38,074 nt of DNA from Pseudomonas sp. B6002 (GCF_013385985.1 NZ_JACAOY010000042.1:1-38074), one strand, 5' to 3'. Numbered from the stretch's first letter, positions 1 to 8,282 are shown. Made by a program: numbers and translations. Notes: generated from the letters alone by a model not told the origin.

Positions 1-24
1 AACCATGTGTCCGGTCCGTACACG

Positions 25-93
25 CTTTTCCAAAGTGACCCGCCGTAAGGGCGGAACCCTAAGTAGCCATCACCTAAATTCCGGATATGACCC
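25..93. other. Possible conserved Pseudomonas intergenic element with a GC hairpin
   Basis: Lies just downstream of the MocR-like gene. It holds a perfect hairpin, CCGCC-GTAAG-GGCGG, at 40-54. Translated on the plus strand it reads KVTRRKGGTLSSHHLNSGY. I recall very similar peptide strings recurring in many short hypothetical proteins of Pseudomonas, which would fit a repeated DNA or RNA element being mistranslated rather than a real protein. That recollection cannot be checked here. It may alternatively be part of a terminator for the gene ending at 74. Confidence 0.35.
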
Positions 94-1435
94 CCTTCAA
101 AACCAACACAACCGAGTCAGCCTCCCCAGCCGTACACAAATTGGTAAACCCCATCAACACCCCCTGCCCACCCCCAGCCTCCAGCGTCCACCCCGACAAC
201 GCCTGCACCCCCAACCCCATCTCACCCGCCGCACGGGCTACCACCTCATCGGGCACGTCCACCAACAACCGCGCCAGCAAGTTAATCCCGCCCGCCTGCT
301 CATCCACCCGCAGAAACTCCGCGCAATGCGCCTGCAACGCCGCCACCAACCACCCCCGCCGCTGCGCATACAACTGACGCATCTTCTTCAAATGCCGCGT
401 GAAATGCCCCTGCTCCAAAAAATCCGCCGCCGTCAGCTGCAGCAATTGCGCACTGCGCTGCTGCAACACCCGGGCGCTGCGCTCAAAGGGCTCGACCAAC
501 GCCACCGGCACCACCAGATACCCAAGGCGCAACCCTGGAAACAGCATCTTGCTGAAGCTGCCCGCATAGATCACCCGATCATCGGCATCCTGACTCTTGA
601 GCGCCGCCAGCGGCTGGCCGCGATAGCGGAACTCACTGTCGTAGTCGTCCTCCACCACCCAACTGCCCTGCTCCCGCGCCCAGCCAAGCAAGGCCTGACG
701 CCGCGCCGGGCTCAGCGCCACGCCCAGGGGACTCTGATGCGCCGGTGTGACAATCGCCAGCCGCGCCTGAAGCTCACGCTGCATACCCTGCTCAACATCC
801 AGCCCGTCTTGATCCACGGGCACCGGCACCAGTTCCACGCCCTTGTGCTGGAGCAACTGCCGCGCATGCAGATACCCCGGGTCTTCGAACCAGCAACGCT
901 GCCCCGCCATCTCCAACGCATCGCACAATAACGCCAAGCCCCCCGAATACCCCGCACACACAAACACCTGGGAAGGCGCGCACTCCACGCCCCGGTACAG
1001 CGCCAGGTAGCTGGCGATCGCCACGCGCAGGGCCTGCACGCCACACACATCGCCCATGGCCAGGCTGTCGGCGTCGGTGCGGCGCACTTGCTGGGTGACC
1101 AGCCGCGCCCAGAGTTTGCGCGGGAAGGCATCCAGTGCCGGCAGGCCCATTTGCAGGGGGCGCGGGCCGCAGGTGACAGGGGCCGGCACCGGCACGGGTT
1201 TTAACGCCAACTGCGCCAGCGATTCGGCAACCACCGTGCCCGCCTGCCCACGGGCTTCAAAAAAACCTTCACTGACCAGCAACTGGTACGCCGTTTCCAC
1301 CGTGCCCCGCGCCACCTTGAGTTCCTGGGCCAATGCGCGCACCGACGGCACGCGCTCGCCGGGGCGCAGTTGGCCCTGGTCGATGGCCAGGCGAAAACGC
1401 CGGTAGATTTCCTGGTACTTGGGCAGTGACGACAT
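74..1435 (-). CDS. MocR/PdxR-type GntR regulator with aminotransferase domain
   Basis: About 453 residues if started at the ATG at 1435, just before the winged-helix domain (SLPKYQEIYRRF, then PSVRALAQELKVARGTVETAY, typical GntR). The rest is a class I aminotransferase fold carrying the PLP-lysine motif SFSKMLFPGLRLGY and the VVEDDYDSEFRY segment. MocR proteins are usually 450-500 residues and use PLP as ligand-sensing cofactor. A longer start (ATG at 1477) is possible, but it would overlap the repeats at 1477-1498 that look like its own operator, and neither start has a strong Shine-Dalgarno. It diverges from the AhpD-like operon, so it probably controls that operon and itself. The ligand is unknown. 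Confidence 0.9.
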   Translation of the reverse strand: MSSLPKYQEIYRRFRLAIDQGQLRPGERVPSVRALAQELKVARGTVETAYQLLVSEGFFEARGQAGTVVAESLAQLALKPVPVPAPVTCGPRPLQMGLPALDAFPRKLWARLVTQQVRRTDADSLAMGDVCGVQALRVAIASYLALYRGVECAPSQVFVCAGYSGGLALLCDALEMAGQRCWFEDPGYLHARQLLQHKGVELVPVPVDQDGLDVEQGMQRELQARLAIVTPAHQSPLGVALSPARRQALLGWAREQGSWVVEDDYDSEFRYRGQPLAALKSQDADDRVIYAGSFSKMLFPGLRLGYLVVPVALVEPFERSARVLQQRSAQLLQLTAADFLEQGHFTRHLKKMRQLYAQRRGWLVAALQAHCAEFLRVDEQAGGINLLARLLVDVPDEVVARAAGEMGLGVQALSGWTLEAGGGQGVLMGFTNLCTAGEADSVVLVLKGVISGI

Positions 1436-1476
1436 CGCAATCGGGCTCGGCGGGAAGACAAGGCGAAGTCTGATCA

Positions 1477-1498
1477 TGTCCCAACCCACTTGTCCAAT
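1477..1498. promoter_or_regulatory. Candidate MocR operator (direct repeats) in divergent promoter
   Basis: Direct repeats TGTCCCAA (1477-1484) and TGTCCAAT (1491-1498) start 14 bp apart between the divergent regulator and AhpD-like gene. MocR regulators commonly bind spaced direct repeats in such divergent regions. On the minus strand the second repeat reads TTGGACA, which could double as a -35 element for the regulator. The assignment is inference from position and repeat form. Confidence 0.4.
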
Positions 1499-1568
1499 CA
1501 TGCCCCTGTCGAGCACCGCACCGCCCGCCGAAAATGGCGCATCCCCTGACGAACACAAGGATCGCATC

Positions 1569-2045
1569 ATGAAACACCGCCTCGATTACGCCCTGGCCGC
1601 CCCTGCCGGCTACAAAGCCCTGGGTTCAGTACACAGCTATGTCCACGGCTGCGGCCTGGAAAAAGAACTGATCGACCTGGTGTACCTGCGCGTCTCGCAG
1701 CTCAACGGCTGCGCCTACTGCCTGGACTCCCACTCCCGCGACCTGCTCAAGCTGGGCGTGAGCCTGGAAAAAATCATGCTGCTGGCCGCCTGGCGCGAGG
1801 GCTTGCCGCTGTACACCCCACGTGAGCAAGCCGCTTTGGCCTGGGCCGAGACGGTCACCCACGTGGCGCAGACCCAGATTCCCGATGCCGACTACGCCGA
1901 GGCCACGGCGGTGTTCAGCGAGAAGGAAATCGCCGACCTGACCCTGGCGATTGCCCTGATGAATGCCCTGAACCGCGTCGCCATCAGCTTTCGCAAAGTG
2001 CCGGCGGCGATCAAGGCGCACCTGGAGAACCTCGACCATGAATGA
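1569..2045 (+). CDS. AhpD-like alkylhydroperoxidase / carboxymuconolactone decarboxylase family protein
   Basis: 158 residues from ATG 1569, preceded by AAGGA at 1557-1561; the longer reading frame upstream has no ribosome site and runs through the regulatory region. The motif NGCAYCLDSHSRD holds the CxxC-x2-SH arrangement of AhpD-type peroxidases, in which the two cysteines reduce peroxides and a nearby His takes part in proton relay. The family is all-helical and usually a homo-oligomer. It overlaps the following acetyltransferase by 8 bp, so the two are likely translationally coupled. Divergence from a MocR regulator suggests control by that protein. The physiological substrate is unknown. 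Confidence 0.9.
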   Translation: MKHRLDYALAAPAGYKALGSVHSYVHGCGLEKELIDLVYLRVSQLNGCAYCLDSHSRDLLKLGVSLEKIMLLAAWREGLPLYTPREQAALAWAETVTHVAQTQIPDADYAEATAVFSEKEIADLTLAIALMNALNRVAISFRKVPAAIKAHLENLDHE

Positions 2046-2478
2046 GCACGTCGAATTCACCCCCATGGAAACCGAAGCCGACTGCCTCGCCAGCTTTGTC
2101 GTGATGCAGCAACTGCGCCCGCACCTCACAGATGCGCCAGCGTTTGCCCGGCAAGTCCAGCGCCAGCGGCAGAACGGCTACCACCTGTTGGCCGCCTGCG
2201 AGAACGGCAAGGTGATCGGCCTGATCGGCTACCGGCACACCGAGAACACCCTGTATGGCCGCTTCATCTATGTGGATGACCTGGTAGTAGACGCCGCGCT
2301 GCAACGCCGTCGCCTGGGGGAACAGTTGCTCGACCGCGTGCGCGAAGAAACCCGCGCCCTGGGTTATCGCTACCTGGTCCTGGACACCGGTATGCACATG
2401 GCCCTGGCCCAACGTTTCTACTTCCGCCAGGGCTTGTTGCCCAAGGGCATGCATTTTTCCCAGGACCTGAGCCAATGA
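2038..2478 (+). CDS. GNAT family N-acetyltransferase
   Basis: 146 residues. The acetyl-CoA pyrophosphate loop is visible in VDDLVVDAALQRRRLGEQLLDRV (R-R-x-x-G-x), preceded by the beta-strand segment GRFIYVDD and followed by YLVLDTG and the terminal FYFRQGL strand-helix unit, which is the usual GNAT order. The ATG overlaps the end of the AhpD-like gene by 8 bp, and its stop overlaps the next start by 4 bp, so it is the middle gene of a tight three-gene operon. The acceptor (amine, antibiotic or protein) cannot be told from sequence. Confidence 0.88.
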   Translation: MNEHVEFTPMETEADCLASFVVMQQLRPHLTDAPAFARQVQRQRQNGYHLLAACENGKVIGLIGYRHTENTLYGRFIYVDDLVVDAALQRRRLGEQLLDRVREETRALGYRYLVLDTGMHMALAQRFYFRQGLLPKGMHFSQDLSQ

Positions 2479-3068
2479 CCCGCGCCCTGCTCCTCAGTTT
2501 CAGCCCCCACGGCAAGGCCGCGCACACCTTCAAGCTGGCCCGGGCCTTCTTGAAGGACCTGGTGCCGGGTGCTGAGGTCATCGAGCGCGACTACGGCGGC
2601 CAGGCGCTGCCACCGCTGACCCGCGAGTACGCCAATGCCTTGACCAGTGCGGGCGGGCTGAGTGGAAACGCCACGGCCTTGTCGGAGCAGTTGATCGTTG
2701 AACTGGAGGCCTGCGACCTGCTGATCATTTGCACCCCGGTGCACAATTTCACCGTGCCAGCCGCGCTCAAGGCCTGGATCGACCATGTGGTGCGCATCCA
2801 GCGCAGTTTCACGGTCAATGAACAGTTTGAAAAAGTCGGCCTGCTGGACGACCGGCGCACCTTCGTGCTGGTCAGTTCCGGCAATTCGCGCAAGGGCCAT
2901 GAGCCGGACTTTCTCACCCCCTACATGGCCGCCATCCTCGCCACGGTGGGCATCCGCAGCGTGGAGTTCGTCTACCTGGGCGCCATGGTGCGGGGTGAAG
3001 ACGCGGTCAAACGGGCCGTCGAGCAGGCCCATCGGCAACTGTCGGAGGCAATCAGCACTGGCCTATAA
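2475..3068 (+). CDS. Flavodoxin-fold NAD(P)H oxidoreductase, AzoR-like
   Basis: 197 residues with the flavodoxin-like fold of FMN-dependent NADH-azoreductases and quinone reductases. The N-terminal LLLSFSPHGKAAHTFKLARAFL is the FMN phosphate-binding region, and TPVHNFTVPAALKAWIDHVVR matches the AzoR P-M-x-N-F-x-I-P-x-x-L-K-x-x-x-D motif around the isoalloxazine site. Such enzymes transfer two electrons from NAD(P)H via FMN to quinones, azo or nitro compounds. ATG overlaps the upstream stop by 4 bp, making it the last gene of the operon with the AhpD-like and GNAT proteins; the set fits a small oxidant or electrophile response. It is not located so as to serve the sulfur monooxygenases. Confidence 0.85.
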   Translation: MTRALLLSFSPHGKAAHTFKLARAFLKDLVPGAEVIERDYGGQALPPLTREYANALTSAGGLSGNATALSEQLIVELEACDLLIICTPVHNFTVPAALKAWIDHVVRIQRSFTVNEQFEKVGLLDDRRTFVLVSSGNSRKGHEPDFLTPYMAAILATVGIRSVEFVYLGAMVRGEDAVKRAVEQAHRQLSEAISTGL

Positions 3069-3072
3069 AATT

Positions 3073-3096
3073 AATGGCGCTAGAATCGGCGCCATT
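3073..3096. promoter_or_regulatory. Perfect 8-bp inverted repeat between oxidoreductase and C-S lyase genes
   Basis: AATGGCGC (3073-3080) and GCGCCATT (3089-3096) flank TAGAATCG. The arm is followed by CTTT, so it may be a short terminator for the operon ending at 3068. The loop contains TAGAAT, close to a -10 hexamer, and the AT-rich TATAAAATT lies just upstream, so the same palindrome could be an operator over the promoter of the gene at 3128. Sequence alone does not decide. Confidence 0.4.
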
Positions 3097-3127
3097 CTTT
3101 GCCCGCCTCCCTGACACGAGCCTCTCC

Positions 3128-4279
3128 ATGAGCTTTGATTTCGACACGATCCACCCTCGCCTCGGCACCGGCAGCACCAAGTGGAACCGTTACCCGCAAG
3201 ACGTTTTGCCGATGTGGATCGCCGACATGGACATCGCCGCGCCACCCGCCATCCTGCAGGCGTTGCACGCGCGCCTCGACCAGCAAGTGCTGGGCTACAG
3301 CGTGGCCGGCCCGGACGTACGCGATGCCATCGTCGCGGACCTGTGGGCCAAGTACGCCTGGCGCGTGTTGCCCGAAGAGCTGTTGTTCCTGCCCGGCGTA
3401 GAGCCGGGTTTCAACATGGCCCTGCATGCCTTTGTGCAACCGGGCCAGCCGGTGGTGCTGCAAACCCCCAACTACCGCCCGATCCGCCTGGCGCCCGGCC
3501 ACTGGAACCTGCCGCGTATCGAAGTGCCGTTCGAGCTGATCGACGGCGAATACCACACCCCGCTGCCCGCAATGCGCGAAGCCCTCAAGGGCGCCGGCGC
3601 GCTGCTGCTGAGCAACCCGCACAACCCCATGGGCAAGGTCTTCCCCCGCGAAGAGCTGCAAGCCGTGGCCGATGCGTGCCTGCAAAACGGCGCACTGATC
3701 ATCAGTGATGAAATCCACGCCGAGCTGTGCTTCGACGGCCGCCGTCACATCCCCACCGCCAGCCTCAGCCCGGAGATCGCCCAGCGCACCATCACCCTGA
3801 TGTCGGCGAGCAAGGCCTACAACGTGGCCGGCCTGAAGACCTGTTTCGCCGTGGTGCAGAACGCTGAAATTCGCGAGCGCTTCAACAACGCACGCTGCGG
3901 CATGGTCGACAGCGTCAGCCCCCTGGGCCTGGAAGCCACCCGCGCCGCCTACAGCCAGTGCGGCGAGTGGCTGGACGCGCTGGTGCAGTACCTGCAAGCC
4001 AACCGTGACTACCTGTTGAACGCCGTGCAAACCCGTTTGCCGGGCGTGGTGATGCACGCACCACAAGGCACCTACCTCGCCTGGCTCGATTGCAGCGCCC
4101 TGGGCCTGGACGATCCGCAGCAGTTCTTCCTCGAACAGGGCAAGGTCGGCTTGAGCGCCGGTATCGAGTTCGGTGATGACAGCCAGCAGTTCGTGCGCCT
4201 GAACTTCGGTTGCCCGCGGTCGATGCTGGAGGAAGGCCTGCAACGCATGGAGCAGGCGCTGCGCCACCGCCAGGCCTAA
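3128..4279 (+). CDS. PLP-dependent C-S lyase, MalY/PatB family
   Basis: 383 residues from ATG 3128, matching the usual 385-400 residues of MalY/PatB cystathionine beta-lyases. It begins SFDFDTIHPRLGTGSTKWNRYP and carries PMWIADMD, the cofactor-binding NPHNPMGK and SDEIHAEL, and the PLP lysine in MSASKAYNVAGLK. These enzymes cleave L-cystathionine or cysteine conjugates to pyruvate, ammonia and a thiol; some members are aminotransferases. An extension upstream to 3074 lacks family similarity. The ribosome site is weak. It probably has its own promoter in the palindromic region at 3060-3096. A role in releasing sulfur from cysteine conjugates would match the sulfur genes further along, but it is not linked to them. 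Confidence 0.9.
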   Translation: MSFDFDTIHPRLGTGSTKWNRYPQDVLPMWIADMDIAAPPAILQALHARLDQQVLGYSVAGPDVRDAIVADLWAKYAWRVLPEELLFLPGVEPGFNMALHAFVQPGQPVVLQTPNYRPIRLAPGHWNLPRIEVPFELIDGEYHTPLPAMREALKGAGALLLSNPHNPMGKVFPREELQAVADACLQNGALIISDEIHAELCFDGRRHIPTASLSPEIAQRTITLMSASKAYNVAGLKTCFAVVQNAEIRERFNNARCGMVDSVSPLGLEATRAAYSQCGEWLDALVQYLQANRDYLLNAVQTRLPGVVMHAPQGTYLAWLDCSALGLDDPQQFFLEQGKVGLSAGIEFGDDSQQFVRLNFGCPRSMLEEGLQRMEQALRHRQA

Positions 4280-4310
4280 TTCACAACTTTTCGCAACGAG
4301 TGCCCAACCC

Positions 4311-4354
4311 CTGCTGTTACTGTTTTTACCGCTACGTCCCACCGGTAACAGTAG
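4311..4354. promoter_or_regulatory. Long-armed inverted repeat in leader of the large repeat protein
   Basis: CTGCTGTTAC (4311-4320) pairs with GTAACAGTAG (4345-4354), nine of ten bases, around a 24-nt loop. The right arm runs into the Shine-Dalgarno TAGGAG (4352-4357) of the gene at 4367, so a folded leader would partly mask it. It could instead be a dimeric operator. I searched this gap for an hrp box (GGAACC-N15/16-CCACNNA) and found none. Confidence 0.4.
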
Positions 4355-4366
4355 GAGTTCCATGGC

Positions 4367-7300
4367 ATGACGACACAGCCCCTCGATCGTACGTCCGACC
4401 CCAAAGCCCTTCCCCGCACGCCGCCCAAGTCCGGCGCAGCGTTCCATGTGCTGCTCAAGAACAGCGCCAACAAGAAGGTCGAGGCCCAGGACAAGACGCC
4501 GTCAGGGCTGGATGCCAGCAAGCAGCAAGGCTATGAACTGGCTGCCAAGGACGCCACACCGCCACCGGCCCTCGCCGACTACAAGGCCATCGGCCCACCC
4601 GACGAGGTCGGCCCCGGGCTGATCCGTTATGAAACCCAGGACGGCAAAAAAGTCATCGTCAGCGAGCACGACAGCCCGGAACTGTTCAAGCAAGTCAGCG
4701 AAGACTTCAAGGCGCTCTCCGGCGTGGTCGCCAGCCAGAATGCCGGGTATCAAAGCCTGGGCGGCGACGCCATGGCCCCGGAAAAACTCGCCGACTATAA
4801 ATCCCTAGGCCCACCGGATGAAACCGGCCCGGGCGTGATCCGCTACGAGACCCAGGACGGCAGCAAGTTCGTCGTCAGCCAGCGCGACAACCCCGAAGCG
4901 TTCCAGAAAGCCAAGAACGACTACGAAAGCTTCATGGGCCTCTCCAGCAGTGAAGACGCCGGCTACAAGCGTGCCAGCGACAACGAAGTGTGGCCGCCCT
5001 ACGCCGGCACCACCGTCGGCCCTGAAGATGAAGTGGGCCCGGGCCTGATCCGCTTTGAAAGCAACGGCCAGAAAATGGTCGTGGCCCGCGACGACAACCC
5101 CAAGCTGTTCGACTACCTGGCGGGCTTGCACGAGGTCTACACCCACCCGGACAAAAAAGCCGTGGTCGAAGGCGAACTCAACAACGGCGCGGTGCTCGCC
5201 GATGCCAACACCCCGATTCCAGGGCTGAACGACTACAAGACCTTCAGCTGGAACAACGATCAGAAAGACAGCATCCTCACCTACGAACTGCACGACGGCA
5301 CCAAGGTGGTGGTGTCGTCCGACGTCAGCCCCGAGCTGTTCAAGAACGTCGCGACCGCCCATGACACGTGGGACAAGATCCACACCAGCGAAGACGCCGG
5401 CTACAAGCTGGCCGGGCCGAATGACTTCCTGAAAAACACCGACATCACCTTCGGCTCCCCGGATGAACTGGGTGACGGCCTGATCCGCTATGAAACCAGC
5501 GAAGGCAAGGTCATCGTGTCCAAGGAGCTGAGCCCGCAGCTCTACGACGACGTCAAGGCCAAGTGGGACGCCTTCAGCGCCGGCGCGGTGGACGACACCC
5601 GCAGCAAGCACAACCTGCCCAAGGCCGGCGACCTCGACGTGCTGAACATGGACACCGGCGTGCACGCCGATGAAAAGGACGACAAGTCGCCGACCCTCAG
5701 CGTCAGCGAACTGGCCACCACCCAGTTGATCGACACCTACCGCGCCGGCGTCAAGGACGGCTCGATTCCCAAGGACGATCCTCGAGCCAAGCTGGTCCGC
5801 GCCCTGGAAGCCCAGGCCGCCTACCAGAACGGCCATGGCATCACCGGCTACGAAGAAGCGCGGCGCCCGTTCAACACCACCTGGCGTGAGTTCGATGACA
5901 AGCAGACCGAGCTGACCTCGGCCGACATGCACGACATCATCGACGGCAAGGCCGTGCAGCAACAGATTGGCGAGCTGTTCAAAGACCCGACCGTGCAGGC
6001 CGACTACAAGTCGAAGATGGACGACGCCATCAACAAACTGCCGAACAAGGACGAGATCAAGCAGAAGCTGCTGGACCTCACCGCCAACCCGGACTACGTG
6101 CTGTACCTCAAGGACCTGCAAGACCAGGGCAAGACCTCCGAGGCACAAAAGGACCTCAGCGACACCCTCACCTCGTTGTCGCTGTTCGACCCGGAAGCTG
6201 CAAGCAAAGCTGCGCAGAACATCCAGGCCGACGGCTTGACCACCGACCTCAATGCGATCCTCTCGGACCCGAGCAAGATCTCCGACGAGAACAAGGAACT
6301 GGCAACCAAGGACCTGTTCGGCCTGCTCAAGGGCGTGCTCAAGGGCACGTTGCTCGACCTGCCGCGCCGCTCCCAGGAAACCCTGGAGAAATTCCTCAAC
6401 GAAGGCCTGGAAGGCAAGGAAAAATCCTCCGCCGTCACCAAGGCCCTGGAAGAACTCGGCGAGGTCTACAAGAACAACGGCGTGATCAGCGAAGCCGACC
6501 TCAAGACCGCGCTGAGCAAGCCCTATATCCCGGTGGCTGATCGCGGCATGCTCGGCGAGGTGTTCCACACCCTCAACAGCAAGGGCATTCTCGGCTCCCT
6601 GGGCGCGGGCGTGACCATGTTCTCGGCGATTTACCAACTGGTGGGCAAAGGCGGCAAGCTGGGTGAAACCCCGGCCCAGCGCATGACCATCGCCAAGGAC
6701 TTCCTCAGCTTCGCCGGTGGCTCCAGCCACTTTGTGCGCCTGGGCGACAAGATCGGCGAAACCCTGGGCAAAGGCGGCCTGGTGGACTTCCTTGGGCTGG
6801 ACAAGACCCTGCCGGAAATCTGGGGCAAGACCGGCCTGCAGGAGCCGAACTTCGAGTTCCGCACCAGCGAGTTGCCCACCGAGGTCAAGAACAAGATCGC
6901 TACCGCTCTCGACGCCGTGCCCGACAGCCAATACGACGGCATTTCCAAGCTGTTCGGCGAGGGCGACAAAGCCGTCACCGAGGCCACCGAAGGCCTGGCC
7001 ACTCACCTGGACGACGGCCTGGCCGCCGCGGGCGCGGCCAAGCTGGGCGCGTCCAAGTCAGCCAAGATTGCCGGTTCGGTGATCAAGGTGCTCGGCCCGG
7101 CGACGGACATCGCCGGGGGGTTTGCCGATATCGTGCTGGGCGCCTTGGCGATCAAGAGCGGTGTCGACAGCAAAGACCCATTGGCCCAGGCGGCGGGCGG
7201 CCTGCAAGTGGCAGGCGGTGCGTTCGGCGCCTCCGCCGGGGTACTGGGCGCCGCCGCACTGTTTGGCGCAGGCACGGCGGCGGCGTTGACCGGGCCGTTG

Positions 7301-7714
7301 TTCCTGGTGGGTGTGGTGCTGGCGGTGGTGGGCGGGATCATCGGTTACTTTGTCGACCACAACAAAAAGCAGAAGGCCACCGAGAAGGAAAACGACTGGT
7401 ACCGCGACCTGGCCGGCGACGGTCTGTTGCAGGACAACTGGGCTGACAAGGTCGAGTACGCCCACTACGAAATCCACCACTACGGCGGCCGCGATACACC
7501 GACCGACGACAGTATCTATCGCTTCCAGCAATCGGAATGGGAGCACTTCGACGAAACGCCACAAAAAGGTGGCTCGTCGAGCAATCGGCTGGATGGCGAC
7601 TTGCACAAGCACTACGAAGACCCGAACACGCCGCCCAAGCAGCTGCCGTCGGACGCCCCGCCGGAGAAACCGCAACCCCATCCACCGGGAGGCAGCGGCG
7701 CGAAAATCATCTGA
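4367..7714 (+). CDS. Large cysteine-free repeat protein, HrpK/HrpF/NolX translocator-like
   Basis: 1115 residues without a single cysteine and without a Sec signal peptide. The first ~50 residues are Ser/Thr/Pro/Lys rich and look disordered, as in type III secreted proteins. Residues 55-404 hold five repeats of about 65-70 residues. Residues ~450-840 are charged and helical, with a hydrophobic stretch near 739-760 (GILGSLGAGVTMFSAIYQLVG). Residues ~905-933 and 941-995 are Gly/Ala rich and strongly hydrophobic, ending LVGVVLAVVGGIIGYFVD, followed by a charged and Pro-rich tail. This plan resembles HrpK/HrpF/NolX translocators by memory, not by search. AGGAG at 4353-4357 supports this ATG. No secretion genes are nearby, so function is unproven. 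Confidence 0.6.
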   Translation: MTTQPLDRTSDPKALPRTPPKSGAAFHVLLKNSANKKVEAQDKTPSGLDASKQQGYELAAKDATPPPALADYKAIGPPDEVGPGLIRYETQDGKKVIVSEHDSPELFKQVSEDFKALSGVVASQNAGYQSLGGDAMAPEKLADYKSLGPPDETGPGVIRYETQDGSKFVVSQRDNPEAFQKAKNDYESFMGLSSSEDAGYKRASDNEVWPPYAGTTVGPEDEVGPGLIRFESNGQKMVVARDDNPKLFDYLAGLHEVYTHPDKKAVVEGELNNGAVLADANTPIPGLNDYKTFSWNNDQKDSILTYELHDGTKVVVSSDVSPELFKNVATAHDTWDKIHTSEDAGYKLAGPNDFLKNTDITFGSPDELGDGLIRYETSEGKVIVSKELSPQLYDDVKAKWDAFSAGAVDDTRSKHNLPKAGDLDVLNMDTGVHADEKDDKSPTLSVSELATTQLIDTYRAGVKDGSIPKDDPRAKLVRALEAQAAYQNGHGITGYEEARRPFNTTWREFDDKQTELTSADMHDIIDGKAVQQQIGELFKDPTVQADYKSKMDDAINKLPNKDEIKQKLLDLTANPDYVLYLKDLQDQGKTSEAQKDLSDTLTSLSLFDPEAASKAAQNIQADGLTTDLNAILSDPSKISDENKELATKDLFGLLKGVLKGTLLDLPRRSQETLEKFLNEGLEGKEKSSAVTKALEELGEVYKNNGVISEADLKTALSKPYIPVADRGMLGEVFHTLNSKGILGSLGAGVTMFSAIYQLVGKGGKLGETPAQRMTIAKDFLSFAGGSSHFVRLGDKIGETLGKGGLVDFLGLDKTLPEIWGKTGLQEPNFEFRTSELPTEVKNKIATALDAVPDSQYDGISKLFGEGDKAVTEATEGLATHLDDGLAAAGAAKLGASKSAKIAGSVIKVLGPATDIAGGFADIVLGALAIKSGVDSKDPLAQAAGGLQVAGGAFGASAGVLGAAALFGAGTAAALTGPLFLVGVVLAVVGGIIGYFVDHNKKQKATEKENDWYRDLAGDGLLQDNWADKVEYAHYEIHHYGGRDTPTDDSIYRFQQSEWEHFDETPQKGGSSSNRLDGDLHKHYEDPNTPPKQLPSDAPPEKPQPHPPGGSGAKII
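4529..5578 (+). repeat. Five tandem coding repeats (~70 residues each)
   Basis: Within the large protein, residues ~55-122, 127-192, 199-258, 272-338 and 345-404. The diagnostic core is GP(P/E)DE(V/T/L)G(P/D)G(L/V)IR(Y/F)E, then K-x-(I/V)-V-(S/A), then a P-E-L-F-K-like helix start. Units 1 and 2 are most alike. Unit 4 has lost the GPPDE core (WNNDQKDSILTYELHDG), and units 3 and 5 are intermediate. The pattern fits serial duplication followed by drift. Confidence 0.85.
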
Positions 7715-7740
7715 CCACCTGACAGACTGATACACCCTAA

Positions 7741-7830
7741 TGTGGGAGCTGGCTTGCCTGCGATGACGGAGTCACTGTCGACATTTTTGTCGGCAGGTAC
7801 ATCGCTATCGCAGGCAAGCCAGCTCCCACA
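7741..7830. repeat. REP doublet, GTGGGAGCTGG subtype
   Basis: Forward REP TGTGGGAGCTGGCTTGCC... at 7741-7764 and its inverted copy at 7807-7830, separated by 42 bp. It lies between the ends of the large repeat protein and the minus-strand Mop gene, where it may act as a bidirectional 3' structure. Confidence 0.9.
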
Positions 7831-7851
7831 TTGGGTTTTGGATATTGGGGT

Positions 7852-8067
7852 TTACAACTTGGCGATGGAGACTTCAGTCGACTTCACAAAGGCAATCACT
7901 TCACTGCCCACCTTCAATTCCAGATCACGCACCGAGCGGGTGGTGATCACCGAGGTCACGATACCGGACGCGGTCTGCACGTCGATCTCAGACACCACTT
8001 CCCCCAGCAGGATTTCCTTGATCACGCCCTTGAACTGGTTGCGCACGTTGATCGCTTTGATGGTCAT
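7852..8067 (-). CDS. ssuF: Mop/TOBE molybdopterin-binding protein, SsuF-like
   Basis: 71 residues from ATG 8067, preceded on its strand by AAAAGGAAAG. The sequence TIKAINVRNQFKGVIKEI followed by GEVVSEIDVQTASGIVTSVIT and SEVIAFVKSTEVSI is the single-domain Mop (TOBE) fold that binds oxyanions such as molybdate. SsuF, the Mop protein of the Pseudomonas putida ssuEADCBF sulfonate operon, has this size and family, and here the gene diverges from an SsuA-C-B importer, which supports the name. The precise role of SsuF in sulfonate growth is not well defined. Longer starts reach into the promoter region and are unlikely. Another Mop protein of molybdate transport is the main alternative. Confidence 0.75.
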   Translation of the reverse strand: MTIKAINVRNQFKGVIKEILLGEVVSEIDVQTASGIVTSVITTRSVRDLELKVGSEVIAFVKSTEVSIAKL

Positions 8068-8190
8068 GTCGGCTTTCCTTTTGGCTGTTGGGTCAATCCG
8101 CACGAATGCGCAGGCCCTCAAAATGCGCCAACACAGAAGACATTAAAAGGAATATATAACTCTTTATTTATTCCACAACGATATATACGA

Positions 8191-8210
8191 ACTGTTTGCC
8201 TGCCAACAGT
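8191..8210. promoter_or_regulatory. Candidate enhancer site for sigma54 activator
   Basis: ACTGTTTGCCTGCCAACAGT has perfect 6-bp arms and 15 of 20 bases identical to 32798-32817 in the other divergent sigma54 region. Its centre is about 109 bp upstream of the start expected from the -24/-12 site at 8283, a normal enhancer distance. AT-rich tracts (8145-8190, with TTATTTATTCC) next to it could bind CysB; that is inference. Confidence 0.45.
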
Positions 8211-8282
8211 CGATCAACACTCTGCCCTCTTCCATCACAGTACGCTGAACGTAAAACCCCGCAAATGCGCCTCCGGGCGAGC

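Noticed and set aside
4280-4366. HrpL-dependent hrp box before the translocator-like gene
   Set aside because: No GGAACC-type element at the right distance from the single CCAC; only a hairpin is present.
4805-7006. 733-codon open frame antisense to the large repeat protein
   Set aside because: It mirrors the third-codon-position GC bias of the sense gene, has no start signals or family motifs, and is rich in Gly/Val/Leu/Ala/His/Gln as expected from antisense reading.
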